From Streptomyces sp. PCS3-D2 (GTDB lineage: Bacteria; Actinomycetota; Actinomycetes; Streptomycetales; Streptomycetaceae): DNA of 64,000 nucleotides. A model generated the notes under the pieces. That model was given only the letters and a program-made list of their open reading frames with translations. It ran no database searches and was not told the DNA's origin. Made by a program: the position numbers and the translations under genes. Location of the stretch: positions 2,787,001 to 2,851,000 of the forward strand of contig NZ_CP097800.1 in assembly GCF_000612545.2 (NCBI RefSeq). The letters are read 5' to 3'. How positions within the stretch are numbered: position 1 is the stretch's first letter; each line of letters opens with the position of its first letter. This document shows, in pieces, positions 17,410-27,348 of the stretch.

Positions 17410-17415
17410 TAGGGT
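17410..17415 (+). promoter_or_regulatory. -10 box for a leaderless transcript
   Basis: TAGGGT lies 7 nt before the ATG at 17423, with no ribosome-binding site between them. Confidence 0.55.
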
Positions 17416-17422
17416 GGCCGCC

Positions 17423-17779
17423 ATGGCGCACTGGCATGACGGGCCCGCCGCGCTGCGGGTCGCGGCGGGCTCCGCACCGATCCCGCTGGAGATCGCCGCT
17501 TCCTACCGGGCGAGGACGCGCGGGCTGCTCGGCCGGGACGGGATCGACGGAGCGATGCTGCTGACCCCCGCGGCGAGCGTGCACACCTTCCGGATGCGGT
17601 TCCCGATCGACGTGGCGTACCTGGACCGGAACCTGCGCGTACTCGCCGTGGTCACCATGGCTCCCGGCCGACTCGGACTGCCGCGGCTGCGCGCCCGGCA
17701 CGTCCTGGAGGCAGCAGCCGGCGCCATGGCCGGATGGGGCCTGGCGGCCGGGACCACGCTGGACGTGGACACCGCCTAG
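17423..17779 (+). CDS. DUF192 domain protein
   Basis: Small protein of 118 residues consisting of one DUF192 domain. Visible family features are RTRGLLGRDGIDGAMLLTP, then VHTFRMRFPIDVAYLD and the C-terminal ARHVLEAAAGAMAGWGL. Function is unknown in bacteria. Unlike many members it has no signal peptide, so it is probably cytoplasmic. I chose the ATG at 17423 over the GTG at 17414 because the GTG overlaps the -10 box. Divergent from the prepilin peptidase; in other bacteria DUF192 genes also occur near pilus genes, but no functional link is shown here. Confidence 0.88.
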   Translation: MAHWHDGPAALRVAAGSAPIPLEIAASYRARTRGLLGRDGIDGAMLLTPAASVHTFRMRFPIDVAYLDRNLRVLAVVTMAPGRLGLPRLRARHVLEAAAGAMAGWGLAAGTTLDVDTA

Positions 17780-17838
17780 GCCGAGCTCGCCGCCGGCAGT
17801 AGGTTGGGGCGGTTGAGCTGGGGCAGTAGGGGAGCGGC

Positions 17839-18456
17839 ATGACGGAGAACGCGCGGATCAAGGCGCTGGAGCAGATCATGCCGGCGACGCACGGCGCCGA
17901 CGAGGACGTCGACTGGCTCGCCGCCGAGGCGGCCTGGGGGATCCGGTTCCCGTCGGACTTCATCGCGTTCATGGGCCGGTTCGGCGCCGGCTCCATCAAC
18001 GGCGAGGCGAGCATCCTGCTGCCGATGCCCACACCCGGGCTGCAGTGGGATCCGGCCGAGATGGCCGAGGAGACGGCGAACGCCCGGCAGATGTGGGTGG
18101 CCGAGGGCGGCCGTTCGGCCTTCGGCGTGGATCCGGAGTCGATCATCGCCTGGGGCGTCACGGGTGGCTCGGACATCCTGTGCTGGCTGACCACCGACCC
18201 CGATCCGGACCGCTGGCCGGTCCTGGTGTGCGGTCGACACACCGCGGACTCCTTCGCCGTGTACCCGTACGGCATGGCCGAGTTCCTCCACCGCCTCTGC
18301 TCCGACGAGTTCGACGTGAGCCCGGTCAGCATCACCTTCTGGGACGGCGGCCACCTGAGCTTCGTGCACTGGCGCAAGGCGCAGCGCCGCTGGCAGGAGG
18401 GCCGCAACCCGGAGACGGGCGAGCCCGACCCGTACGCGGGCGAATTCACCGACTGA
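17839..18456 (+). CDS. SMI1/KNR4 family protein
   Basis: Cytoplasmic protein of 205 residues with the SMI1/KNR4 fold: WLAAEAAWGIRFPSDFIAFMGRFGAGSI, then a DILCWLTT strand and the C-terminal SITFWDGGHLSFVHWRK. The family is widespread as immunity proteins to polymorphic toxins, but solitary copies are common in Streptomyces and have no proven role. No toxin gene is adjacent. The ATG follows AGGGGAGCGGC. It lies 59 bp downstream of the DUF192 gene on the same strand. Confidence 0.88.
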   Translation: MTENARIKALEQIMPATHGADEDVDWLAAEAAWGIRFPSDFIAFMGRFGAGSINGEASILLPMPTPGLQWDPAEMAEETANARQMWVAEGGRSAFGVDPESIIAWGVTGGSDILCWLTTDPDPDRWPVLVCGRHTADSFAVYPYGMAEFLHRLCSDEFDVSPVSITFWDGGHLSFVHWRKAQRRWQEGRNPETGEPDPYAGEFTD

Positions 18457-18482
18457 CCGGGCGCCCCGCCACCTCCGCCCGC

Positions 18483-18522
18483 CGACCCGTCGACCCGTCG
18501 ACCCGTCGACCCGTCGACCCGC
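18483..18522. repeat. Tandem 8-bp repeat (CGACCCGT x5)
   Basis: Five head-to-tail copies of CGACCCGT, the last with T to C at its final base, lie just after the SMI1/KNR4 gene. The unit is not a multiple of three and the region is non-coding, so it is likely to be length-variable. Confidence 0.9.
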
Positions 18523-18761
18523 TTCCCGAGGGGAAACGGGCTTTTCCTCATGTCTACGCGCGTCCACCGAGCCGACCTCATATCGGAAAACACCAGCCGG
18601 AAAAGATTCGGTTGGAGCATTCACCACAAGTACGACCCCCCTGGAAAAAACCCCCGCCCCACAGGAGAGAATTCCGGCCAACGGGCCATCGAGGGATCAG
18701 CCGGCTCGGAGCAACTCATAAGCAGCAACCAGACACAAAAGAAATTCAGGGGAATACTTCC
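18523..18761. other. AT-richer intergenic region before the sugar-binding protein gene
   Basis: The spacer upstream of the solute-binding protein is noticeably richer in A/T than its surroundings and should hold that gene's promoter. I could not fix a -35/-10 pair. GGGGAATACTTCC is the ribosome-binding region at its end. Confidence 0.5.
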
Positions 18762-20048
18762 GTGCGACGGAGAATTTTCGGCACGACCGCCACCGCGACC
18801 GTGCTCGGCCTGCTGATACCGCTGGCCGGATGCGGCGGCGGCACAAACGGGGCAGGTGACGGAGGGACGCTTCAGCTGATCGCCGCCGAATACGGCGACA
18901 GTCCGGCCACCAGTTCCAAGCCCTTCTGGGACAAGGTGACCGCTGATTTCACCGAGGAGAATCCGGGAATCAAGGTCGAGGTCACGCTCATGCCCTGGGC
19001 CGACATCGACCGCGAAGTATCCCGCATGGTCAAGACCGGCAAGGCGCCGGACATCGCGCTCATGGGCTCGTACTCCGACTTCGCCGCCCGGGGGGAGCTC
19101 TATCCCGCGGACGAACTCCTCTCGGTCACCGCCGAGGCGAATTTCCTCCAGCCGCTGGCCGACGCCGGTTCGGTGGGCAACACCCTCTACGGCCTGCCCT
19201 TCGTGGCGAGCAGCCGCCTCCTCTTCTACAACGAGGCGCTGTTCGCCAAGGCCGGCGTCAAGGGGGCCCCCAAGACCTGGTCCGACCTCAAGGCCGCCGC
19301 CAAGGCGCTCAAGGAGAAGGGGGTGACGTACCCGTACGCCCTGCCGCTGGGGCCCGAGGAGGCCCACGCCGAGGCGCTGATCTGGGAGCTCAGCAACGGC
19401 GGCGGCTACGCCGACAGCAGCGGCAACTACAGCCTGGCCTCCGACAAGAACGTCGAGACCTGGAAATGGGTCAAGGAGAACATGGTCGCGACCGGCTACA
19501 CGGGTGCCACGTCGCCGTCCCGGCTCAATCGGGCCGATGCCTTCGCCGCCTTCACCCGCGGCGAGGTCGGCATGCTCAACGGCTATCCCTCGCTCGCCCA
19601 CGAGGCGCGCGCCAAGGGCATCAGCGTCGCCACCACCACCATGCCCGTCTCGGACGACCTCGGCGTCGGGGAGACCCCGCCGACCGTCGGCGTGGCCGAC
19701 TGGATGATGGCCTTCCGGCAGAACGGCAAGCGCGCGGAGATCGGCAGGTTCCTGGACTTCGTCTACCAGGACGCGAACCTGTCGGACTTCGCCAGCCGCT
19801 ACCACCTGCTGCCTTCCACCGTGACCGCCTCGCGCACCCCGGCGGGCGGCGGAATCGCCGAGAACGACCAGCAGTTCCTCAACGCACTGCGCGGCGCCCA
19901 GCTCTACCCGGTCAACGACCCGTCCTGGGTGACGGTCAGCGACACCATCAAGCGCAACATCGGACGCGCCGTGGAACCGGACGGCAACCCGAAGGGCGTC
20001 CTGGAGGACATCGCCGCGCAGGCCTCACAGGCCTCCAAGAAGCACTGA
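18762..20048 (+). CDS. Extracellular sugar-binding lipoprotein of an ABC importer
   Basis: Family 1 carbohydrate solute-binding protein of 428 residues, exported and lipid-anchored: the signal peptide ends at the lipobox LAGC with Cys24. Typical SBP_bac_1 features follow: WDKVTADFTEENPGIKVEV, the APDIALMGSYSDFA stretch, YGLPFVASSRLLFYNEALF and FTRGEVGMLNGYPSL. The GTG start has GGGGAA upstream. No permease or ATPase genes are adjacent, so it is an orphan and would need to dock on a transporter encoded elsewhere. Confidence 0.93.
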   Translation: MRRRIFGTTATATVLGLLIPLAGCGGGTNGAGDGGTLQLIAAEYGDSPATSSKPFWDKVTADFTEENPGIKVEVTLMPWADIDREVSRMVKTGKAPDIALMGSYSDFAARGELYPADELLSVTAEANFLQPLADAGSVGNTLYGLPFVASSRLLFYNEALFAKAGVKGAPKTWSDLKAAAKALKEKGVTYPYALPLGPEEAHAEALIWELSNGGGYADSSGNYSLASDKNVETWKWVKENMVATGYTGATSPSRLNRADAFAAFTRGEVGMLNGYPSLAHEARAKGISVATTTMPVSDDLGVGETPPTVGVADWMMAFRQNGKRAEIGRFLDFVYQDANLSDFASRYHLLPSTVTASRTPAGGGIAENDQQFLNALRGAQLYPVNDPSWVTVSDTIKRNIGRAVEPDGNPKGVLEDIAAQASQASKKH

Positions 20049-20212
20049 AGGCCCCGCGCCTCCCCGAAGTCCCGCACGACACGGGACCTTCGACCCGGGA
20101 CGTGGACCGCATCATGCGGCACCATGGCCACTACGGTCCCGATCAGGGGCCGCGGCCCCGTCGCCCGCCGAGCACTCACGAGGTGCGCGGGGCGGCCGGC
20201 CCCGACGGGAGC

Positions 20213-20839
20213 TCAGCGCTGCTTCCCGTGGTCCTGGGAGAACGCCGTCCGGTACTGCTCGCAGCTGGAGTTCCAGCGCAGGGAGCCGTGGAGCGTCCCG
20301 TAGCCCGAGCGGGTGAGCGACCACTCCACCGTGTACGCGCCGGTGTCGCACGCGATCCGCTTGCCTCCCGCCACCTTCTCGCGGCCGGTCGCCGGCTTCC
20401 CGGCCAGCTCCTTGCGCACTTCCGCCACCACCGAGCGGTCCGCGCGGCGCAGGACGGCGTGCACGACGATCGGGTGCCGGCCCTCCTTGACCGTCACCGC
20501 CTTCTTCACCACGGTCGAGTCCGACACCGCCCAGGCGAACTCGTACGCGGGCTCCCACGCCAGCGTGCTGGGGTCGCCGACCTTGCGCTCGTAGTCCGGG
20601 GCGGCCGAGTGGCCGGGGCGGGTGACGGTCTTGTAGCGGACGCCGGGATGGAAGCGGAACTGCCCCTCCACCTTGTGCATTTCGTCGTCGGTCCACATCG
20701 ACTTCATGGTCTTCTCGCCGCCCGCCGGGTCCTGCAGGTAGACCGCCGCCTCCGCGGCGGTGGCCTGCTGGACGAGGGTCGGGGCGAGGGCCGCGGCGGC
20801 GGTGGCGAGGGCGAGAGCGGCGGTGCGGGTGCGCTTCAT
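20213..20839 (-). CDS. Secreted protein of unknown function
   Basis: I do not recognise a family. The 208-residue protein has a Sec-type signal peptide (MKRTRTAALALATAAAALAP, probable cleavage after ATAAEA). The mature part is mostly beta-strand-like, with two cysteines (RIACDTGAYTVEWS and NSSCEQYR) spaced to form a disulfide. The ATG at 20839 begins the signal peptide directly; an in-frame start further up would bury it. Convergent with the sugar-binding protein gene. Confidence 0.75.
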   Translation of the reverse strand: MKRTRTAALALATAAAALAPTLVQQATAAEAAVYLQDPAGGEKTMKSMWTDDEMHKVEGQFRFHPGVRYKTVTRPGHSAAPDYERKVGDPSTLAWEPAYEFAWAVSDSTVVKKAVTVKEGRHPIVVHAVLRRADRSVVAEVRKELAGKPATGREKVAGGKRIACDTGAYTVEWSLTRSGYGTLHGSLRWNSSCEQYRTAFSQDHGKQR

Positions 20840-21048
20840 GCCCGGACCAACGGGCCCCGGCGCGCGCCGGAACGAGGCCGCCCGCCCTTTCACCCGTACG
20901 GGAGTCGCCGGGCCGCCGCACTGTCCGATGATCGGCTTCGGTGCGGGCCGCACGTACCGGGGCCCGGCGACCGGCTCCAGCGGGCGCGAACCGGCCCCAG
21001 GGGCGCGGAACGGGCCAGGGGGCGCGGATCGGGCCCGGCCGTTGCGGA

Positions 21049-21378
21049 TCAGGCCTGGCCGGTTTCGAAGCGGCTGATGCGGCCGCCGCCGGGGGCGATG
21101 GTGAAGCGCCAGGCGGTCCGCATCTCGCCCCAGGTGTCATTGCGGTAGTCGACGACGAGGGAGCGGCCCTCGTCGGACTCGGACACGACGTCCATGTGCC
21201 CCCTGGAGTCGAAGATCTCCCGGTCGACCCACGCGTGGAGGTCGCGGTCCGATCCGTCGTCGGACATGGTGGCGTCGGCGGTCAGCAGCTTCAGGAAGGC
21301 GTCCTTGTCGTGCGCGTTGACGGCGGTGACGAGGGCGCCGACCACGGGGTCGGACAGTTTGCCGGGGGCGATGGCCAC
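21049..21378 (-). CDS. SnoaL/NTF2-like small protein
   Basis: A 109-residue protein with the cone-shaped NTF2/SnoaL-like fold pattern: an N-terminal helix pair (DPVVGALVTAVNAHDKDAFLKLLTAD), a short acidic loop (SDDGSDRD), then strands ending in RTAWRFTIAPGGGRISRFETG. Such proteins may be small-molecule isomerases or binding proteins; nothing identifies the ligand. The start ATG is preceded by GGAGGCTCCTGTGGCC. Confidence 0.8.
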   Translation of the reverse strand: MAIAPGKLSDPVVGALVTAVNAHDKDAFLKLLTADATMSDDGSDRDLHAWVDREIFDSRGHMDVVSESDEGRSLVVDYRNDTWGEMRTAWRFTIAPGGGRISRFETGQA

Positions 21379-21507
21379 AGGAGCCTCCTGGTCGGGCGTA
21401 CGTTCGTCCGTGCCCGAACAGGTAACAACGCGGTCGGGTCCGCGTCGTCGACCCTCACCCGTTCGCGCGGCGGACGGCGTGTCAGGGGCCTCCGGGCGGG
21501 CGACGGC

Positions 21508-22344
21508 TCACGGGGTGTCGGGGGTGGTGCGGACCGGGAAGCCGGTCGGCCGGCCCTGGTCCGCGAGCCAGGCCAGCACCCGGTCGAGGGCCTCGACGGT
21601 TTGGGCGCGGTGGCCGCCGCCGTCGTGGAAGAGGACGGTCGGGCCGTTGCCGATCTCACGTTTGAAGGCGTCGACGATGGCGTCCGCGCCCGGCTTCTGG
21701 AAGTCCTTGGTGTCCACGTTCCAACCGAGCGGGCGCATCCCGTTCGCGGCGGCGATGCGGCGGCTCTCGGGGGTGAACGCGCCGCCCGGGGCCCGGTAGT
21801 ACTCGACCTTCGCGCCGTTGCCCGCGGCCTCTTCGATGAGCTTCTTCGCGTCCAGGATCTGCCGTTCCTGGTAGTCGGCGGGCTTCTGGTCCATGGCCGT
21901 GTCGTGGTCCATGGTGTGGTCGCAGAGCCGGTGGCCGTCGTCGACCACCCTCTTGACGAGGTCGGGATGAGCCTTGGCCTGGGGTCCGACCATGCAGAAC
22001 GTCGCCCTGACTCCGTACTTGTGCAGTACGTCGAGCACGTGGGGGGTCCAGCGGGGGTCGGGGCCGTCGTCGATGGTGATGTTGACGGCGGTGTCGCCGT
22101 TCTCCGAGGCGTGGGCTATGCCCTCGGGTATCGGCTGTCGCGCCCCCGGCCGGCCCGCCCGGCCGTGGCCGGGGTCGTCGTTCCCGCCCGGCAGGGCCGC
22201 GTTCCGCCGGGTGGCCGCGCCGGCGCTGCCCGGCTCCGCGAGGGTCGACACTCCCCAGACCGTCGCCGCCGCGACCGCGGCCGACACGACGACGACCGCT
22301 CCGGCCCGGACACCCTTCTTGTTCGTGTACGTCGAGACACCCAT
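21508..22344 (-). CDS. Secreted polysaccharide deacetylase (NodB family)
   Basis: Carbohydrate esterase family 4 enzyme of 278 residues, exported through an N-terminal hydrophobic segment (about 12-35) that may act as signal anchor. The metal site is visible: ITIDDGPDP supplies catalytic and metal-binding aspartates and HTMDH the two histidines. YYRAPGGAF and GWNVDTKDF are further NodB motifs, and FHDGGGHRAQTV closes the domain. Likely substrates are peptidoglycan, chitin or related N-acetylated glycans; I cannot choose among them. Confidence 0.93.
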   Translation of the reverse strand: MGVSTYTNKKGVRAGAVVVVSAAVAAATVWGVSTLAEPGSAGAATRRNAALPGGNDDPGHGRAGRPGARQPIPEGIAHASENGDTAVNITIDDGPDPRWTPHVLDVLHKYGVRATFCMVGPQAKAHPDLVKRVVDDGHRLCDHTMDHDTAMDQKPADYQERQILDAKKLIEEAAGNGAKVEYYRAPGGAFTPESRRIAAANGMRPLGWNVDTKDFQKPGADAIVDAFKREIGNGPTVLFHDGGGHRAQTVEALDRVLAWLADQGRPTGFPVRTTPDTP

Positions 22345-22549
22345 GAACCGTCCACTCCCCCGTCCGCCGCGCGAGCGTTCCGTGGATCAGGACGCCCGTA
22401 CCCGTACGGGAGTTCCCATCGAATCGTCCTTAAATTCCCCGTACCGGAACCGACAGGATGGTTGGGACTGATGGGGCCTATAGGACCGATGGGACTCCGC
22501 CCCTTGATCACCCGCCGTTCCTTCCCGGACGGACACGGCAGAAAACGCG

Positions 22550-22583
22550 CGGCCCCGCCGGACAGGTACGTCCGACGGGGCCG
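22550..22583 (-). terminator. Terminator of the MFS transporter gene
   Basis: A 14-bp stem with one mismatch (22550-22563 with 22570-22583) lies 19 nt past the stop codon. On the minus strand it is followed by CGCGTTTTCTG, a short T tract. Confidence 0.75.
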
Positions 22584-22601
22584 GGTTCGTGCGCGGCGGG
22601 G

Positions 22602-24287
<1,686 letters not shown>

Positions 24288-24289
24288 TC

Positions 24290-24307
24290 ACTTGCCGGGC
24301 GTCAAGT
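24290..24307. promoter_or_regulatory. TetR operator candidate 2
   Basis: ACTTGCCG-GG-CGTCAAGT repeats the left arm of site 1 exactly, with one mismatch to perfect symmetry. It lies 46 bp centre-to-centre from site 1 and 18 bp before the TetR start codon. Confidence 0.7.
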
Positions 24308-24325
24308 AAGTAACCGAGGAGAGTC

Positions 24326-24907
24326 ATGTCCAGCAGCAGTCCCCAGCGCCGTCGTGGCGACACGCGCCAGCGCATCCAGGACGTCGCACTGGAGCTCTTC
24401 GTCGAGCAGGGGTACGAGAAGACGTCGCTGCGCGAGATCGCGGAGCGGCTGGAGGTCACGAAGGCGGCGCTCTACTACCACTTCAAGACCAAGGAAGACA
24501 TCATCATCAGCCTCTTCGACGACGTCACGCGTCCCATCGACGAGCTGATCAAGTGGGCGGAACAGCAGCCGCGCACCCTGGAGACCAAACGCGAGGTGCT
24601 GCGCCGCTACAGCGAGGCGATGGCGGCGGGCGCCGCGCTGTACCGCTTCATGCAGGAGAACCAGGCCACGATGCGCGAACTGAGCATCGGCGAGACCGTG
24701 AAGAAGCGGCTGTACCGCCTGGTGGAACTGCTGCGCACGGAGGACGGCCCGCTGACGGACCAGGTGCGCTGCGTCAGCGCCCTGTTCACGCTGCACGCCG
24801 GGATGATGTTCCTCCAGCACGTCGAGGGCGACCCGGAGGAAACCCGCCTGGCCGCCCTGGAGGTCGCCACCGACCTCATCACGCAGGCGCACCACGAGGA
24901 TGCGTGA
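24326..24907 (+). CDS. TetR family repressor of the MFS pump
   Basis: One-component regulator of 193 residues. The N-terminal helix-turn-helix is classic: RQRIQDVALELFVEQGYEKTSLREIAERLEV followed by TKAALYYHFKTKEDII, the recognition and support helices. The C-terminal half is a helical ligand-binding domain. The ATG follows CGAGGAGAG. Two operator-like palindromes in the spacer suggest control of both this gene and the divergent efflux pump. Confidence 0.95.
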   Translation: MSSSSPQRRRGDTRQRIQDVALELFVEQGYEKTSLREIAERLEVTKAALYYHFKTKEDIIISLFDDVTRPIDELIKWAEQQPRTLETKREVLRRYSEAMAAGAALYRFMQENQATMRELSIGETVKKRLYRLVELLRTEDGPLTDQVRCVSALFTLHAGMMFLQHVEGDPEETRLAALEVATDLITQAHHEDA

Positions 24908-25256
24908 CGCGCCGACGGCCACAGCCCCCTCGGGGCAGCACCCCTGAGCGGCGTGCCGGGCCGACGGCGCACGCGGACGAACCGGGAGCCGGGACCGGTT
25001 GAGGCAGGGCGGAGCGGACTCGGCCCGCCGGCCGCTCGGCGCACTGCCCGCCTGCAGGCCCCCTGCGCACAGGCGAGCCGTGCTCCGGGAGGGGCCGCCG
25101 CCGGAGACCGCTCAACCGCAGGTGCGTGGTCGTACCCACCACGGCAGACCGGGCGGCAACGCCGAGGCGGACGGAATTCCACAGTGCGTCGAGCATTCCA
25201 GGGGAATCTTCCAGGGACTCGATCCCCCGATTCGGTGGCGCCCGGACGCCGCAGGG
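24908..25256. other. Intergenic region, no gene found
   Basis: A 349-bp spacer between the convergent TetR and alpha/beta hydrolase genes. I see neither a convincing terminator hairpin nor a coding sequence with plausible codon use. Confidence 0.5.
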
Positions 25257-26084
25257 TCAAGGCCGGGGCGCGGAGCCGGTCGAGGCGATGAAGCCCAGGA
25301 GGTTGTCGGCGTAGCGCTGCGGGGCGGTGAGGTGGGGGACGTGGCCCTCGCCGTGCAGGGTCCGCACCTGCGCCCCGGGGATCACCCGCGCCAGTCGGTC
25401 GACGATCGCCCCGAACCACGGCGGGCTGCCGGTGCCCTTGCTCAGCATCACCGGGCCCGGGTATCCGGACAGCCCGGCGAGGTCGACGGCGTTCCCGTCC
25501 GGGTCCCCCTGCTCATCGGCGGCGGTGGGGGCGTTGGTGACGAACGTCCGCCGGGCGGGTTCGGGCATCCCGTCCCACGCGCCCGAGCCGAACACGACCT
25601 CCTCGACGAACCGGCGCGCACCGGCCTCGGGGTCACCCGCACGTATGTCCGCCATGACGGCGTCGATGGGGGGCTGCGCCTCCCGCATCAACCGGTCCAG
25701 CTCCGGATCGCCGGCCACGACGGCGGTCAGGGGTGGCTCGTGGACGGCGAGGCTGCGCAGCAGTTCGGGACGCCGGGCCGCGAGCCCGAGTGCGACCGAC
25801 CCGCCGAAGGAACTCGCGGCCACGTGGACGGGGGCGCCGACCATCTCGATGAGCGCGGCGAGGTCGTCCTCGTCCTGGGCCCGGGTGCCCTGGCCCGGCG
25901 GGCGCTCGCTCCGGCTGTGGCCGCGGCGGTCGTAGACGAGCACGCAGTGGGCGCGGGTGAGGTGCGGCAGCACGGCGTGCCAGCTGCGGTGGTCGGTCCA
26001 GGAGCCGTGGACCAGGACCAGCGGTTCCCCTTCGCCCTCGACTTCGTAGAAGAGCTCGATGCCGTTCACCCGAGTCCGCGCCAC
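25257..26084 (-). CDS. Alpha/beta hydrolase
   Basis: Alpha/beta-fold hydrolase of 275 residues. The oxyanion-hole region is LVLVHGSWTDHRSW. The nucleophile elbow is AASSFGGSV, with a Ser at the usual Gly-x-Ser-x-Gly position but Ala-Ser in place of the first Gly. The C-terminal catalytic His is probably in GEGHVPHLTAP. Substrate cannot be predicted. I chose the GTG at 26084 because GGGGGAACAGGC precedes it and the core begins at once; an ATG at 26138 would add 18 residues. Confidence 0.88.
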   Translation of the reverse strand: MARTRVNGIELFYEVEGEGEPLVLVHGSWTDHRSWHAVLPHLTRAHCVLVYDRRGHSRSERPPGQGTRAQDEDDLAALIEMVGAPVHVAASSFGGSVALGLAARRPELLRSLAVHEPPLTAVVAGDPELDRLMREAQPPIDAVMADIRAGDPEAGARRFVEEVVFGSGAWDGMPEPARRTFVTNAPTAADEQGDPDGNAVDLAGLSGYPGPVMLSKGTGSPPWFGAIVDRLARVIPGAQVRTLHGEGHVPHLTAPQRYADNLLGFIASTGSAPRP

Positions 26085-26194
26085 GCCTGTTCCCCCTGCC
26101 CGGTGTCCTGCCGGCCTCCCCCGCGGAAGCTTGATCATCTTCTCAGACGCCAGCCCTGCGCGGACGGCGTTCACGCATCCGCAGGCGGTGCCCG

Positions 26195-26605
26195 TCAGAG
26201 GATCCGGCGGTCCTCGGAGGCGATCGGGACGTCGTTGATGCTCGCCTCGCGGCGGCGCATGAGGCCGTCCTCGTCGAACTCCCACTGCTCGTTGCCGTGG
26301 CTGCGCCACCACTGGCCGGAGGTGTCGTGCCACTCGTACTCGAAGCGGACGGAGATGCGGTTGCCGGTATGGGACCACAGCTCCTTGCGCAGTCGATAGT
26401 CGAGCTCGCGCTCCCACTTGTCGGCAAGGAAGGCGCGGATCTCGTCGCGGCCGGTCAGGAAGCGGTCGCGGTTGCGCCAGACGGAGTCCTCGGTGTAGGC
26501 GAGGGCGACGCGCTCGGGGTCACGGCTGTTCCAGGCGTCCTCGGCGGCCTGGACCTTGGCGCGGGCGGACTCGTCGGTGAAGGGCGGCAGGGGCGGGCGG
26601 CTCAT
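26195..26605 (-). CDS. NTF2-like protein (DUF1348/SnoaL type)
   Basis: A 136-residue nuclear-transport-factor-2-like protein. It has the pattern [30 protein letters not shown] then [21 protein letters not shown], characteristic of DUF1348. Biochemical role unknown; homologues are often controlled by neighbouring TetR regulators. The ATG follows GGAAGGATGCACC. It diverges from a TetR gene, with two GAGAAC-N4-GTTCTC operators between them. Confidence 0.88.
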   Translation of the reverse strand: MSRPPLPPFTDESARAKVQAAEDAWNSRDPERVALAYTEDSVWRNRDRFLTGRDEIRAFLADKWERELDYRLRKELWSHTGNRISVRFEYEWHDTSGQWWRSHGNEQWEFDEDGLMRRREASINDVPIASEDRRIL

Positions 26606-26630
26606 GGTGCATCCTTCCGGGCTCACGAAG

Positions 26631-26650
26631 CGGAGAACGGGCGTTCTCCG
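26631..26650. promoter_or_regulatory. TetR operator candidate A (CGGAGAAC-N4-GTTCTCCG)
   Basis: A perfect 8-bp inverted repeat with a 4-bp spacer in the DUF1348/TetR spacer. It shares the GAGAAC-N4-GTTCTC core with the second site. Confidence 0.75.
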
Positions 26651-26665
26651 GAACTCCGACCCTAC

Positions 26666-26681
26666 GAGAACGACCGTTCTC
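26666..26681. promoter_or_regulatory. TetR operator candidate B (GAGAAC-N4-GTTCTC)
   Basis: A second copy of the same core, centred 33 bp (about three helical turns) from site A and just upstream of the TetR -10 box TACCCT at 26701-26706. Confidence 0.75.
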
Positions 26682-26700
26682 CCCGCAAGCGAAACCGGGC

Positions 26701-26706
26701 TACCCT
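26701..26706 (+). promoter_or_regulatory. -10 box for leaderless TetR transcript
   Basis: TACCCT lies 6 nt before the ATG at 26713, with no ribosome-binding site. Confidence 0.55.
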
Positions 26707-26712
26707 GCCTTC

Positions 26713-27246
26713 ATGGACGACGAAGAGGCCCGGACCCGGCTGCTGGACACGGCGGAAGAGCTGTTCTACCGCCACGGCATCCAGGCGGTGGGCATGGACC
26801 GCATCCGCGCCGGATCCGGCGTGCCCCTCAAGCGCCTCTACCGGCTCTACCCTGCAAAGGAAGCCCTGGTCGCGGCCTATCTGGAACGGCGCGACCGCCG
26901 CTGGATCGCCGCCCTGCGCGAGGCGGCGACGAACGCCGCCGAACCGGTCCCCGCCGTCTTCGACTGGCTGGCGCGGTGGTTCTCCGAGCCGGACTTCCGG
27001 GGCTGCGCGTTCCTCAACGCGTACGGGGAGCTCGGCGCGGCCGCGCCGGAGGTCGTCCGCGTCCACAAGTCCGAACTCCACGCCCTCCTGGCCGAATTGG
27101 CCCCGGTCGGAGCCCCGCCCACGCTCGCCGACCAACTACTGATCCTGGTCGAGGGCGCGACGACGGTGGCCGGCCTGAACCCCGGCCCGGAACCGGCCCA
27201 CAGGGCACGCGCGGTCGCGGAGGTCCTCCTGCGACAGCAACAGTGA
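26713..27246 (+). CDS. TetR family transcriptional regulator
   Basis: Repressor of 177 residues. The helix-turn-helix is RLLDTAEELFYRHGIQAVGMDRI then VPLKRLYRLYPAKEALVAAYL. The ligand domain contains FRGCAFLNAYGEL, a motif of the LmrA/YxaF-like TetR group. Probably leaderless. The twin GAGAAC palindromes upstream suggest it represses itself and the divergent DUF1348 gene, and perhaps the carboxymuconolactone-decarboxylase-like gene 100 bp downstream. Confidence 0.93.
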   Translation: MDDEEARTRLLDTAEELFYRHGIQAVGMDRIRAGSGVPLKRLYRLYPAKEALVAAYLERRDRRWIAALREAATNAAEPVPAVFDWLARWFSEPDFRGCAFLNAYGELGAAAPEVVRVHKSELHALLAELAPVGAPPTLADQLLILVEGATTVAGLNPGPEPAHRARAVAEVLLRQQQ

Positions 27247-27348
27247 CGCAGGTCAGTCACACACCTCACTGGGGGCCGTCACATTCGCCCGGTGGGATCC
27301 GTCAGTGCTGTGCGGCCGCCGACACGGCACGCAGACCAGGAGACCACC

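Noticed and set aside
17839-18456. SMI1/KNR4 gene as immunity part of a polymorphic toxin system
   Set aside because: No toxin, secretion-tagged giant protein or second immunity gene is nearby.
18483-18522. Possible CRISPR-like array
   Set aside because: The 8-bp units are directly adjacent without spacers; this is a microsatellite.
20146-20159. GGGGCCGCGGCCCC palindrome as a terminator
   Set aside because: Only 14 bp with no room for a loop outside the arms and no T tract; expected by chance in such GC-rich DNA.
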